DNA of 64,000 nt, from contig JABCZH010000004.1 of assembly GCA_013289795.1 (NCBI GenBank), positions 186,001 through 250,000 of the forward strand, read 5' to 3'. The stretch comes from Acidobacteriota bacterium (lineage in GTDB: Bacteria > Acidobacteriota > Terriglobia > Terriglobales > Acidobacteriaceae). The position numbers and the translations under genes are program-made. The notes under the pieces were generated by a model, which ran no database searches, was not told the DNA's origin, and saw only the letters and a list, made by a program, of their open reading frames with translations. Positions 7,568 to 15,122 of this stretch are shown piece after piece (position 1 is the stretch's first letter; every line of letters starts with the position of its first letter).

Positions 7568-8791
7568 TCACATAATTACGGCAAGACTTTTCAGGCCCCT
7601 GAATCCAAAGGTAGGCGCATACTCCGGCCGCGGGCCAGTGAGCTTCATCTTCGGAAAGCGCTGTACCAGGTTCAGGAGCGCAATCTGTCCCTCTAGCCGC
7701 GCGAGCTGGGCTCCGATGCAAAAGTGCAGACCTGCACTGAAAGCCAGGTGTTGGTTGTTCAGCCTCTTCAGATCTAAGTCATTCGGTTCCTGAAATTGTT
7801 TCGGATCCCGGTTGGCCGCACCGAGCATGCATAGAACCGTCCATCCCTTTCGGATCTGCTGCCCGCAAACGTCGATATCTTCTTTGAGCACTCGCGCAGT
7901 GAATTGTACGGGGCTCTCGTAACGCAGAAGCTCCTCCACAGCGGAGCGGATTATCTCCGGCCTTTCTCGCAGTTCAGCCGTCTGCTGCGGGTGCTGGAGA
8001 AGCGTGTACATGCCGTTGCCGATCAGGTTTCGAGTTGTCTCGTGCCCTGCGAAAAGCAGCGCGATGCACTGCGCGTATAGCTCTTCTTCGGTCAGCACTT
8101 CTCCTTCTTCTTCGATGTCGATCAGAAGGCTAATCAGGTCGCTTCCTTTGTTGCGTCGCCTCTCTGCCACGGTCTTTCTGAAGAATTCGGTTAACTCAAT
8201 GAGCGCATTTTGCGCCGCGTGCGCCTCTTCCACGGTACGATTTGGATTGCCTCGAAACACCGCGATGGCCCGCGACCATTCGACGAATGTGTCGCGCAGT
8301 TCCTGCGGTATTCCAAGCATTTCCAAAATGATGCGCACGGGCATTGGATTTGCGAAATCGCGCATGAGGTCGACTTCCGAGCCATGCTGTAGCGGCTTTA
8401 GCATCTGATCGACAATGGCCTCAACTTGCGGACGCAATCCCTCAACTGCTGCGGCCGAGAATCCTTTATTGAGAAGTTTGCGCAGCCGGGTGTGCTCCGG
8501 CGGGTCCATGAAAATCAGCCACAAGCCCAGCATGCGGGCGAGTTCGGCGAACTCGGATTGCCGGCTGAGCGGCAGAGACAGTAGCATCTGCTGTGCGCGT
8601 TTCGCAGACAACCTGGGGTCCTTGGCAATCGAGGAACACTCGGCGTGGCTGACAATCGACCATACCGGCCATTTGCTGCCGACATCCAAATAATGCACCG
8701 GGCCTTCCTCGTGCAGGCGAGCGTACATGGGATACGGGTCTTGCAGAACTTCGTCGCTGAAAACAATTGCTTTCTTCGGCGCGATGGACAA
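7568..8791 (-). CDS. Cytochrome P450 (bacterial class, first of two)
   Basis: Haem monooxygenase of 407 residues. Visible hallmarks are the I-helix oxygen-binding motif AGHETTRN, the K-helix ExxR (EELLRYESP), and the haem-ligand loop FSAGLHFCIGAQLA with axial Cys358. The N-terminal FMDPPEHTRLRKLLNKGF block is typical of soluble class I bacterial P450s that need separate ferredoxin partners; none is seen nearby. The start is assigned to TTG 8791 because AAGGGG at 8799-8804 sits seven bases upstream; the open frame begins 45 bases further up and would overlap the preceding gene. It converges on the ThDP enzyme gene, 32 bases apart. A role in hydroxylating a carrier-bound or free acyl/aminoacyl intermediate is inferred from context. 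Confidence 0.9.
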   Translation of the reverse strand: MSIAPKKAIVFSDEVLQDPYPMYARLHEEGPVHYLDVGSKWPVWSIVSHAECSSIAKDPRLSAKRAQQMLLSLPLSRQSEFAELARMLGLWLIFMDPPEHTRLRKLLNKGFSAAAVEGLRPQVEAIVDQMLKPLQHGSEVDLMRDFANPMPVRIILEMLGIPQELRDTFVEWSRAIAVFRGNPNRTVEEAHAAQNALIELTEFFRKTVAERRRNKGSDLISLLIDIEEEGEVLTEEELYAQCIALLFAGHETTRNLIGNGMYTLLQHPQQTAELRERPEIIRSAVEELLRYESPVQFTARVLKEDIDVCGQQIRKGWTVLCMLGAANRDPKQFQEPNDLDLKRLNNQHLAFSAGLHFCIGAQLARLEGQIALLNLVQRFPKMKLTGPRPEYAPTFGFRGLKSLAVIM

Positions 8792-8798
8792 CCTTACC

Positions 8799-8804
8799 CC
8801 CCTT
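8799..8804 (-). promoter_or_regulatory. Ribosome-binding site deciding the P450 TTG start
   Basis: The minus strand reads AAGGGG here, seven bases before TTG at 8791. Using this start avoids overlap with the stop of the lipocalin-like gene (8809) and puts the first residues just ahead of the conserved P450 N-terminal block. Confidence 0.5.
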
Positions 8805-8808
8805 GAAA

Positions 8809-9246
8809 TTACGAGCCGACCGGCACACGCTGCCAAATCAATTCAACTGTTTGGACTTCTCCATTGATCCGCGTCGGTGGCGTGATCAATACGATTTGAT
8901 CACCCTGGAATTTGACATTGCGGATCAGATCCCTACCCACGTAGTTCTGAATCGATGAGATGTCGACGTGATGGATTACCTTATCACCATCGAAAACGTA
9001 TCGCCCCGCATAGGCAAGGAACGTCTTAAATGCCTCAGCCTGCTCCTCCAGCCTCCCGCCTCCAGGAGAAAGCGACTTTCGGCCGTCATAGCTAATCAAG
9101 GCGGTCACCCTGCCGTCCGCATATGTGAGAAGGCCCACGGGACTGGCACCGTACGGAGCTTCATTTCGCTCCCCGCCCGATGTTGTGCTTGAGGCAGATA
9201 CCAACCTCCATGTACCCACAAGCTTATCGGTGCTGTGCCCGGTCAT
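8809..9246 (-). CDS. Lipocalin-like domain protein
   Basis: A 145-residue protein starting at ATG 9246, preceded by AGAGGA at good spacing; the open frame continues upstream to 9339 but without family-like sequence. The opening LVGTWRLVSA and the later SPVGLLTYADGRVTALI and AGRYVFDGDKVIHHVDIS are characteristic of the lipocalin-like family 5 (beta-barrel proteins near tailoring enzymes in many bacterial clusters). No signal peptide or membrane segment is seen, so it is probably cytoplasmic. It lies 17 bases upstream of the P450 in the same direction and is likely co-transcribed. Members may bind or isomerise small hydrophobic substrates; no catalytic residues can be named here. Confidence 0.75.
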   Translation of the reverse strand: MTGHSTDKLVGTWRLVSASSTTSGGERNEAPYGASPVGLLTYADGRVTALISYDGRKSLSPGGGRLEEQAEAFKTFLAYAGRYVFDGDKVIHHVDISSIQNYVGRDLIRNVKFQGDQIVLITPPTRINGEVQTVELIWQRVPVGS

Positions 9247-9282
9247 TCCGATTCCTCTTTGGGTTTTACGTTTAATTGGCGT

Positions 9283-9312
9283 TTGACGGGAGATTAACGC
9301 AAAGCCTACACT
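9283..9312 (+). promoter_or_regulatory. Candidate sigma-70 promoter of the SDR gene
   Basis: TTGACG at 9283-9288 and TACACT at 9307-9312 are separated by 18 bases, a fair match to the housekeeping consensus, about 55 bases before the SDR start codon. It lies in the 120-base gap between the divergent lipocalin-like and SDR genes. Predicted by eye only. Confidence 0.35.
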
Positions 9313-9366
9313 CTGCGGTTCCATTCTCAGACGTATCATTGAAACACATTGTTCGCGAAGGAACCT

Positions 9367-10143
9367 ATGGCGACGGAATTGGAAGGCAAAGTTGGGCTGG
9401 TGACTGGCGGGACCTCGGGCATTGGCCGCGAGACGGCAGTACTTTTCGCGAAGGCGGGAGCTAAGGTGGTGGTTGCGGGAAGGCGCGTACCGGAGGGCGA
9501 GGAGACCATCGAACTGGTGCGTGCGGCTGGCGGCGAGGCTTTATTTGTGAAGACCGACGTTTCGAAGGCCTCCGAAGTTGAAACGCTCATTCAGAAGGCA
9601 GCGGAGAGATTTGGCCGCCTAGACGTGGCCTTCAATAACGCCGGAATCGAAGGGGCCTGGTCGCCCATTGTCAGGCAATCGGAAGAAGACTGGGATCGGA
9701 CCATCGCGATCAATCTCAAAGGCGTCTGGCTCTGTCTGAAGTACGAAATCCGGCAGATGCTTAAGCAGGGTGACGGCGGAGCCATTGTGAACATGGCGTC
9801 GATTACGGGCCTAGTTGGTGCTGTAGGGGCAGCAGCGTACAGTGCAAGCAAGCATGGTGTGATAGGGCTGACGCAGACCGCTGCGTTGGAAAATGCCAAA
9901 AGCGGGATTCGGATCAACGCAGTGTGCCCCGGATTTACCGAAACTCCAATGACGGATCGGCTGTTTCGCATTCCGAAGATTCAAAAGAACCTTCTTAGTT
10001 GCCACCCTATCGGCCGTTTCGGAAGACCGACGGAAATCGCTGAGGCTGTGGTGTGGATGTGCTCGGAGCGCGCATCGTTCATGACGGGCCAATCCCTGGT
10101 TGTTGACGGCGGCTTCCTGGCGGGGCCCAATTCTCCGAGCTAG
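9367..10143 (+). CDS. Short-chain dehydrogenase/reductase (SDR)
   Basis: NAD(P)-dependent oxidoreductase of 258 residues in the classical SDR fold. Cofactor motif TGGTSGIG at residues 13-20, structural NNAG at 90-93, and the catalytic set Ser145, Tyr158, Lys162 (YSASK) are all present; the C-terminal CPGFTETPM and DGGF segments are also typical. ATG 9367 is preceded by GAAGGA. The gene stands alone on the plus strand inside an otherwise minus-strand group, and its stop codon abuts the stop of the AMP ligase gene with no spacer. It probably reduces a ketone or oxidises an alcohol formed by one of the neighbouring P450s; the arginine-rich GRR after strand 2 suggests NADP(H). Confidence 0.88.
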   Translation: MATELEGKVGLVTGGTSGIGRETAVLFAKAGAKVVVAGRRVPEGEETIELVRAAGGEALFVKTDVSKASEVETLIQKAAERFGRLDVAFNNAGIEGAWSPIVRQSEEDWDRTIAINLKGVWLCLKYEIRQMLKQGDGGAIVNMASITGLVGAVGAAAYSASKHGVIGLTQTAALENAKSGIRINAVCPGFTETPMTDRLFRIPKIQKNLLSCHPIGRFGRPTEIAEAVVWMCSERASFMTGQSLVVDGGFLAGPNSPS

Positions 10144-11682
10144 CTACACCTTTTGCCTCATGTCATCGGCAATCTTTGCCAAGTCGGCTTTCGCAACTTT
10201 TCCGCTCGGCGTCATGGGCATGGTTGAGACAAACAGGATGTGTGACGGTCGCTTGTACGGGGCGAGGTGTTTTGCAGCGTATTCTGCCAGATCAGTCTCC
10301 GTAAGATGCGAGCCTGTCGCCGGTTGTACAAAGGCCAGAATCTCCTCATCTTCTTGTGTCGCTCTGCCGACCACAGCTGACTGCACCACGGAGGGATGGG
10401 CATTTAGCACGGCCTCAACCTCAGCCGGGTAGACGTTGAAGCCAAGTCGGATGATGAGATCCTTCGTGCGTCCGACAATGAAGAGATTCTCTTCCTCGAA
10501 GCGGGCAAGATCACGGGTATTAAACCACCCTTCCGCATCGATCGCCGCGGCTGTTTCGTCGGGCGCGCGATAGTAGCCCTTCATGATGTTGGGCCCGCGC
10601 ACCCATAGCTCACCGACTTCCCCTACAGGCACTGGTTGACCCCCAGGCCCAACCAATTTGGCTTCGACTCCAGGAAACATCGGACCGACTGAGTTATCCG
10701 CACGCGGCGGCGCATCGACCCTCACTTGCGCTATGTTGGGAGAACACTCGGTGATGCCATAACCGTGATGGAGGGGCAGGCCGAACAGGCCTTCCACAGA
10801 CGACTTGATGGCAGGGGGCAGCGGGGCTCCTGAACAGGAAATGATCCGCAGCGCGGGAAACTCGAAGGATTGCACCTTTCTCATTTTCGCGTATTGCAGG
10901 AAGAGAGAAAACATGGAGGGCACACCCAACATGATCGTTATTCGCTCTCTCTCAAGCGCCACCCGTGCAGCCACGGGATCGAATCTCGGCTCAAGATAGA
11001 CGGTTGCTCCGCTGAGCAGGGTTCCCAGGAAAACTATCGAGAGCCCAACGATGTGCGACAACGGCAGAATTCCGTAGAGGCGGTCTTCGGAGTTCAAAGA
11101 CCGGATCTTCGCGGCGCCTCTAGCCGAAAAAAGCAGATTGTCGTGCGTCAACATGACGCCTTTGGGGAGGCCAGTGGTGCCCGACGTATAGATGAGCGCG
11201 GCAACGCGAGTCCCAATCTCAGCATCAATCGGCTCAGGTTGGACATTTTCGTTAAGAGGGCCGAGACCTATTCGACCTAGATCGCGCACCTCTTCCAGCG
11301 GTGCCCCGTGATGCTTCGCGTGTTCAGTCGCATGAATGGACACGCTTGTCGTGTAAATTACGCGCCGGGCTTGGCAGTGATCACGGACCGCATCGATCTC
11401 GCGTCCCGACAAACGCGGATTCACGGGCACTGGCCAGGCGTCCAAGCTGGCGACTGCCAGTAGAACCGCCGCAAATTCCCGACAGTTTTCACCGACGATC
11501 ATGACTCGATCGCCGGCTCGCACGCCTGAGCCGCGGAGCCACTCCGCCGTCTGCGAGATGACTGCCACGAGCTCGCGATACGACCAGCTGCCGTTCGGAT
11601 CAACAATAGCTTTGTGATCGGGCAAGCGGTCTGCCCACGGCTTCACGACATCGGAGATGCGCGTGGCTGCTGAGGCGTTCAT
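10144..11682 (-). CDS. AMP-forming acyl-CoA/acyl-ACP ligase
   Basis: ANL-superfamily enzyme of 512 residues that activates a carboxylic acid as acyl-AMP and passes it to a thiol. Residues 165-175 carry the P-loop YTSGTTGLPKG; further on are GYGITECSP (A5), the WFNTRDLARF and GRTKDLIIRLGFNVYP hinge motifs (A7-A8) and the C-terminal catalytic Lys in MTPSGKVAKADL (A10). The acyl carrier gene lies 35 bases upstream in the same direction, so the thiol acceptor is probably that protein rather than CoA. No condensation or reductase domain is fused. The acid substrate is unknown; an acid from the aldehyde dehydrogenase is a reasonable candidate. The 3' end meets the SDR gene tail to tail. Confidence 0.9.
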   Translation of the reverse strand: MNASAATRISDVVKPWADRLPDHKAIVDPNGSWSYRELVAVISQTAEWLRGSGVRAGDRVMIVGENCREFAAVLLAVASLDAWPVPVNPRLSGREIDAVRDHCQARRVIYTTSVSIHATEHAKHHGAPLEEVRDLGRIGLGPLNENVQPEPIDAEIGTRVAALIYTSGTTGLPKGVMLTHDNLLFSARGAAKIRSLNSEDRLYGILPLSHIVGLSIVFLGTLLSGATVYLEPRFDPVAARVALERERITIMLGVPSMFSLFLQYAKMRKVQSFEFPALRIISCSGAPLPPAIKSSVEGLFGLPLHHGYGITECSPNIAQVRVDAPPRADNSVGPMFPGVEAKLVGPGGQPVPVGEVGELWVRGPNIMKGYYRAPDETAAAIDAEGWFNTRDLARFEEENLFIVGRTKDLIIRLGFNVYPAEVEAVLNAHPSVVQSAVVGRATQEDEEILAFVQPATGSHLTETDLAEYAAKHLAPYKRPSHILFVSTMPMTPSGKVAKADLAKIADDMRQKV

Positions 11683-11717
11683 CGAAATCGGGGGCTGATG
11701 TTGGTTCGTGGTCGTGG

Positions 11718-11981
11718 CTAGGTCCTGCCGCGAAGCTTGCTTTCAATAAAGGCAACCGTGCTTTTCACAGTGGCAAAGTTGTCAGTCGTTACTTCTTCGT
11801 CATCAACTGTCAGGGTGAAGCGCTCTTGCACGAACACGACCAGTTCGATGACTCCCTGGGAGTCGATTACATTGCCCAGCAACGGCGTATCGTCGCTGAG
11901 CGCTTCGCTGCGGCCAAAAAGAAACTTCTCGGTTAGGAAGTTACGAATTTCTTGTTCGATCTCTGTCGCCTGCATTTGCAT
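11718..11981 (-). CDS. Free-standing acyl carrier protein
   Basis: An 87-residue acidic four-helix carrier protein. The phosphopantetheine attachment site is Ser41 in NVIDSQGVIELV, preceded by DDTPLLG, and a C-terminal helix-4 region with NFATVKSTVAFI; the DSQG form resembles carriers paired with stand-alone ligases rather than fatty-acid AcpP (DSLD). AGAGGA stands four bases before ATG 11981. It sits between the AMP ligase (35 bases downstream) and a P450 (71 bases upstream), all in one direction, an arrangement known for loading an acid onto a carrier and oxidising it there. Charging and hydroxylation on this carrier are inferred. Confidence 0.9.
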   Translation of the reverse strand: MQMQATEIEQEIRNFLTEKFLFGRSEALSDDTPLLGNVIDSQGVIELVVFVQERFTLTVDDEEVTTDNFATVKSTVAFIESKLRGRT

Positions 11982-12052
11982 ATATTCCTCTGGTATTCGC
12001 GGACAAACTCTGTCAGCAGAAGTCGAGGGGAGGGTGTATTACCTTTTGAAAA

Positions 12053-13405
12053 TCAAGCCGCCCCCGAGGTTCCCGTTATTTTGGCCTCGGGGTACATGTT
12101 GAAGTCATACTTACTACGCAGGTTCACGCCGGCCTCGAGCTCGAGTGGCCTGGATGGAATGTACCGCAATCGCAGTGATCTTCCAATTGTCATCAGGTGA
12201 ACCTGCATTTCCATGCGGGCAAAATGCTCTCCGATACAGTTTCTCGGGCCAGTGGAGAAAGGGATGGTCGCCAGTCGATGCCGACGTTTTGCATTGTCAG
12301 GTCGAAAGCGATCTGGGTTGAAGCGGTCTGGTTCCTCCCATAAATCGGGATGCCGCTGAATGAAGTAGGGAGGAACGTAGACTTCAGTTCCAGCCGGAAC
12401 GAAGTACTCTCCAAGCCGATCGTCACGCAGCGCTTTACGGGTTAGCAGCCAACCAGCTGGATACAAGCGCATCGTTTCTTCGATGATTTGACGCGTATAG
12501 AGAAATCGCGGCAAATCAACGAACTCGAAACCGCTCGTCAGAGTGTCGAGTTCATTCGATAACTTTCGTTCGACATCCGGGTGCTGAGAGATCAGATACC
12601 AGGCCCAATTCAGAGTACTCGCCGTGGTCTCGTGACCAGCAACGATCATCGTCAGAACCTCGTCGATCAATTGGCTGTCTGGCATCAATCGGCCGTTTTC
12701 GGGGTTGCGTGCCTGCAGGAGCATGCCCAAGGCGTCAGTGGATATCGCGGTATCCTTCCGCCTCCGCTCGATGACTTGGAGAATGGTCTTCCCTAGAGCG
12801 CGGAACGATACAGCAAAATCCATGTTGCGCGCCGGTTCTTGGGAGAGCAGATCGAAATGAAAGCCAACCAGTTCGTAATCGTCGCCCAGAATGAAGCGGA
12901 GCACAACCTCCAGGGCCATGCTGCTGACGTCCCGTGTGACATTGACACTTTCGTTTCTCTCGGCTGCCAACTGCCACTTCCTGAGCAGTTTCGCATTGAC
13001 GTAGGTAATCAGTTTAGTCGAACGCCCGATTGATTCATGATTGAACGCTGGCTGTATCATTCTCCTCTGCCGTTTCCAGAGCTCACCTTTGCTCACCATC
13101 AGGCCGTTTCCAAGGAGTAACGCCACGCGCCTGATGGCCTGGCCTTTTACGTAGTTCTGCCAGTTCTCGACCAGGACATGATGCGCAAACTCGATGTTCC
13201 TGATCGCATAGACGCTGGTCTCATAGACAGAGGCCTTGTAGATGTCACCGAAGGCTTCGAACTGACGACCCATCCATTCCAGGAGGTCTTCGTTCGGCCT
13301 ATATTTCTCTTGGGGCCCGGGCGGTATGCGTTCGTGTTCGACTGCCGTGTCGGCCAGCGTCTCCACACGCGCGTTCGACGGATTGACGGGCGATCGTCCA
13401 GTCAT
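12053..13405 (-). CDS. Cytochrome P450 (second, CYP4/CYP102/CYP110-like)
   Basis: A 450-residue haem monooxygenase clearly different from the one at 7.6-8.8 kb. It shows an I-helix AGHETTASTLNWAW, K-helix EETMRLYP, the meander EEPDRFNPDRFRPD and the haem loop FSTGPRNCIGEHFA with Cys390. These forms, and the N-terminal PPGP.EKY block, are typical of fatty-acid or isoprenoid-oxidising families related to eukaryotic microsomal P450s. No membrane anchor is evident. It heads the run P450, acyl carrier, AMP ligase, so oxidation of a carrier-bound acyl chain is likely; a free fatty acid or terpenoid substrate remains possible. Confidence 0.9.
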   Translation of the reverse strand: MTGRSPVNPSNARVETLADTAVEHERIPPGPQEKYRPNEDLLEWMGRQFEAFGDIYKASVYETSVYAIRNIEFAHHVLVENWQNYVKGQAIRRVALLLGNGLMVSKGELWKRQRRMIQPAFNHESIGRSTKLITYVNAKLLRKWQLAAERNESVNVTRDVSSMALEVVLRFILGDDYELVGFHFDLLSQEPARNMDFAVSFRALGKTILQVIERRRKDTAISTDALGMLLQARNPENGRLMPDSQLIDEVLTMIVAGHETTASTLNWAWYLISQHPDVERKLSNELDTLTSGFEFVDLPRFLYTRQIIEETMRLYPAGWLLTRKALRDDRLGEYFVPAGTEVYVPPYFIQRHPDLWEEPDRFNPDRFRPDNAKRRHRLATIPFSTGPRNCIGEHFARMEMQVHLMTIGRSLRLRYIPSRPLELEAGVNLRSKYDFNMYPEAKITGTSGAA

Positions 13406-13437
13406 GAACTGTCTATTTCAGGAAGGTTTTTCCAGAA

Positions 13438-14031
13438 TCACTTAGACGCGCGATCACGCCCCTCGGGTTGACGCTTTACGCGCAACTTCAGGCCTTCCAC
13501 AAACTCTTCGTATCGATGTTCTGGCGTTAATGGAACAGTCGCAATGCCCAAGGCTTCGGCAGCAGGAGGTCCCCAAAAGGTATGTGGCGGTACATTGCGG
13601 CTCACTACCGTGCCAGCTCTGATCACCGCCCCTTCCCCGATTACCACATTAGGCAGGATTACACAGTGCGGCCCGATAAAGACGTCCTTTTCAATGACAA
13701 CTTTTCCGTTGTTTATGGATCTTCTGGGTCCAGAGTAAAAGTGAGCAATTATCGAGGTTCTGAGGCCGATCGAGCAGTTATCCCCGATGGTTACGTCAGT
13801 CGGGTGTATTTCGTCAATGTACACAAGCTGGCCCACCCAGACATTGCGTCCGATCACAACTCCGCGCAGCCGTTGCAGCCACGGTCGCAAACTAAATCCC
13901 CCAGGTGCCACAAAAGCTACCTTAGCCGTAAGCCTACTGAGCAGACTTGGCAACCTCAACGGCCCCTCCCTCGCATTGCAGAAATGGCGGAGATTGGACG
14001 CATCATAGAGCATGGGGCATCCGGTGACCAT
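13438..14031 (-). CDS. Left-handed beta-helix (hexapeptide) acyltransferase
   Basis: About 197 residues with the imperfect hexapeptide repeats of trimeric beta-helix acetyltransferases: VVIGRNVWVGQ, VTIGDNCSIG, VVIEKDVFIGPHCVILPNV, VIGEGAVIRAGTVVSRNV, and a GPPAA cap. The IIAHFYSG His in the middle is a candidate catalytic residue as in the maltose/galactoside/serine acetyltransferases. It lies between the P450 (32 bases downstream) and metA (23 bases upstream), same strand. It could acylate the product of the cluster or act as a serine/homoserine-type acetyltransferase in sulfur-amino-acid synthesis; sequence alone does not decide. A second start at ATG 14013 is possible. Confidence 0.8.
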   Translation of the reverse strand: MVTGCPMLYDASNLRHFCNAREGPLRLPSLLSRLTAKVAFVAPGGFSLRPWLQRLRGVVIGRNVWVGQLVYIDEIHPTDVTIGDNCSIGLRTSIIAHFYSGPRRSINNGKVVIEKDVFIGPHCVILPNVVIGEGAVIRAGTVVSRNVPPHTFWGPPAAEALGIATVPLTPEHRYEEFVEGLKLRVKRQPEGRDRASK

Positions 14032-14054
14032 TTGCGCTTCATATTCGCCGGCGC

Positions 14055-15122
14055 TCAGTGGAGTGCAGATCGCTTTCGCTGAACATTATCACGAATGGAA
14101 GCCACCGCTGAGAGCTCTGGCATTCCCAATTTATTCATCACCACATAGCGCAACCAATTGCGATAAATGCCCGTGGCGGATGCGTGCCAGGTCTTCTGCA
14201 CTGTCCCGGCCAAGGCAGCGTCAGGAAAACCCCCCATAAGATCTTCTCGGCGATCGCCGATTACGGCATCTTGAAACTCGGCCAGAAGCTTCGTTGCCTC
14301 TGCATCGAAATAACCCTTCGGTATCGAGGGATACGTTTCCCGCTCTCCCTTGAGAAATCGTTTTACATCTCTCCGATATTCTCTCAGCAAGGTCTGGGCA
14401 CCATATTCTGGATGGCCCTGGAAATGTACGAACAGGCTCCGCTTTTTCTTTTTCACGAACGAGTCTACGCCGCCCTCGGTCGATTGCGTCAGCACCAGGT
14501 AGCCACTCGCAGTCAGTGCATCCGAGCGCACTTCGTTCCATCGAGAATGAGGGAAACGCACTCGCTCCGCCGCGCCATTGGTCAGCTCGTGGTAACCAAC
14601 TCTGGCAAAGTCAAAAACGCCGAACTGCTTGTCAACAAGCGGATGGCGCTCGATCCCGTCGCTATGAAGCACGCTTGCATGTGCCGCCAGGCACGACAGA
14701 ATTGTGGAAACAGTGTTGCTCTCCGCCCAGTCCAGAACGTTGGCCAACGCAGACCAGTAGGGTTCATTGCGCAAGTTGGGCTGCTGTGGCTCGGTGCCGG
14801 TCATGATCACGGCGTCAAACTGGTTGTTCAATAAGTCGTCCGTGCTGCAGTAGAAGCTGTTTACATGCTGGCGCCCCCGCTCTCCGCGAGGAACTCCGGT
14901 CAACGAGTGAAGCTTGAGAACTACCGGAAGGTCGCCAGAAGCAGCGTCTAGCAACTCGAAGAACTGCAGTTCAGTGTCTTCGAGCGCGGCGTCGGGCATA
15001 TTGTTGATGAACGCGATCCTCACGCACTCTGGTCGAGCGTCGTGGTCACCCAACCTTGCCGAAGGTAAGCTTCTTTCTGCCCAGCGGGGTGGAACTCGGC
15101 CGCCTTCAATGATCAAGGGCAC
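14055..15122 (-). CDS. metA: Homoserine O-acyltransferase (MetA family)
   Basis: Transfers a succinyl or acetyl group from CoA to homoserine, the first committed step to methionine. The 355-residue protein keeps family features: the opening RIAFINNMPDAALEDTE, nucleophile Cys144 in LSCLAAHA, and FQGHPEYGA with the catalytic His-Glu neighbours. In the region around the residue known to set acyl-CoA preference (Gly for succinyl, Glu for acetyl in characterised MetA proteins) this one reads MTGTEPQQPNL, so by eye neither rule applies and specificity is open. It overlaps metY by 10 bases, which favours an O-acetylhomoserine route. The C-terminal tail is longer than in enterobacterial MetA. Confidence 0.85.
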   Translation of the reverse strand: MPLIIEGGRVPPRWAERSLPSARLGDHDARPECVRIAFINNMPDAALEDTELQFFELLDAASGDLPVVLKLHSLTGVPRGERGRQHVNSFYCSTDDLLNNQFDAVIMTGTEPQQPNLRNEPYWSALANVLDWAESNTVSTILSCLAAHASVLHSDGIERHPLVDKQFGVFDFARVGYHELTNGAAERVRFPHSRWNEVRSDALTASGYLVLTQSTEGGVDSFVKKKKRSLFVHFQGHPEYGAQTLLREYRRDVKRFLKGERETYPSIPKGYFDAEATKLLAEFQDAVIGDRREDLMGGFPDAALAGTVQKTWHASATGIYRNWLRYVVMNKLGMPELSAVASIRDNVQRKRSALH

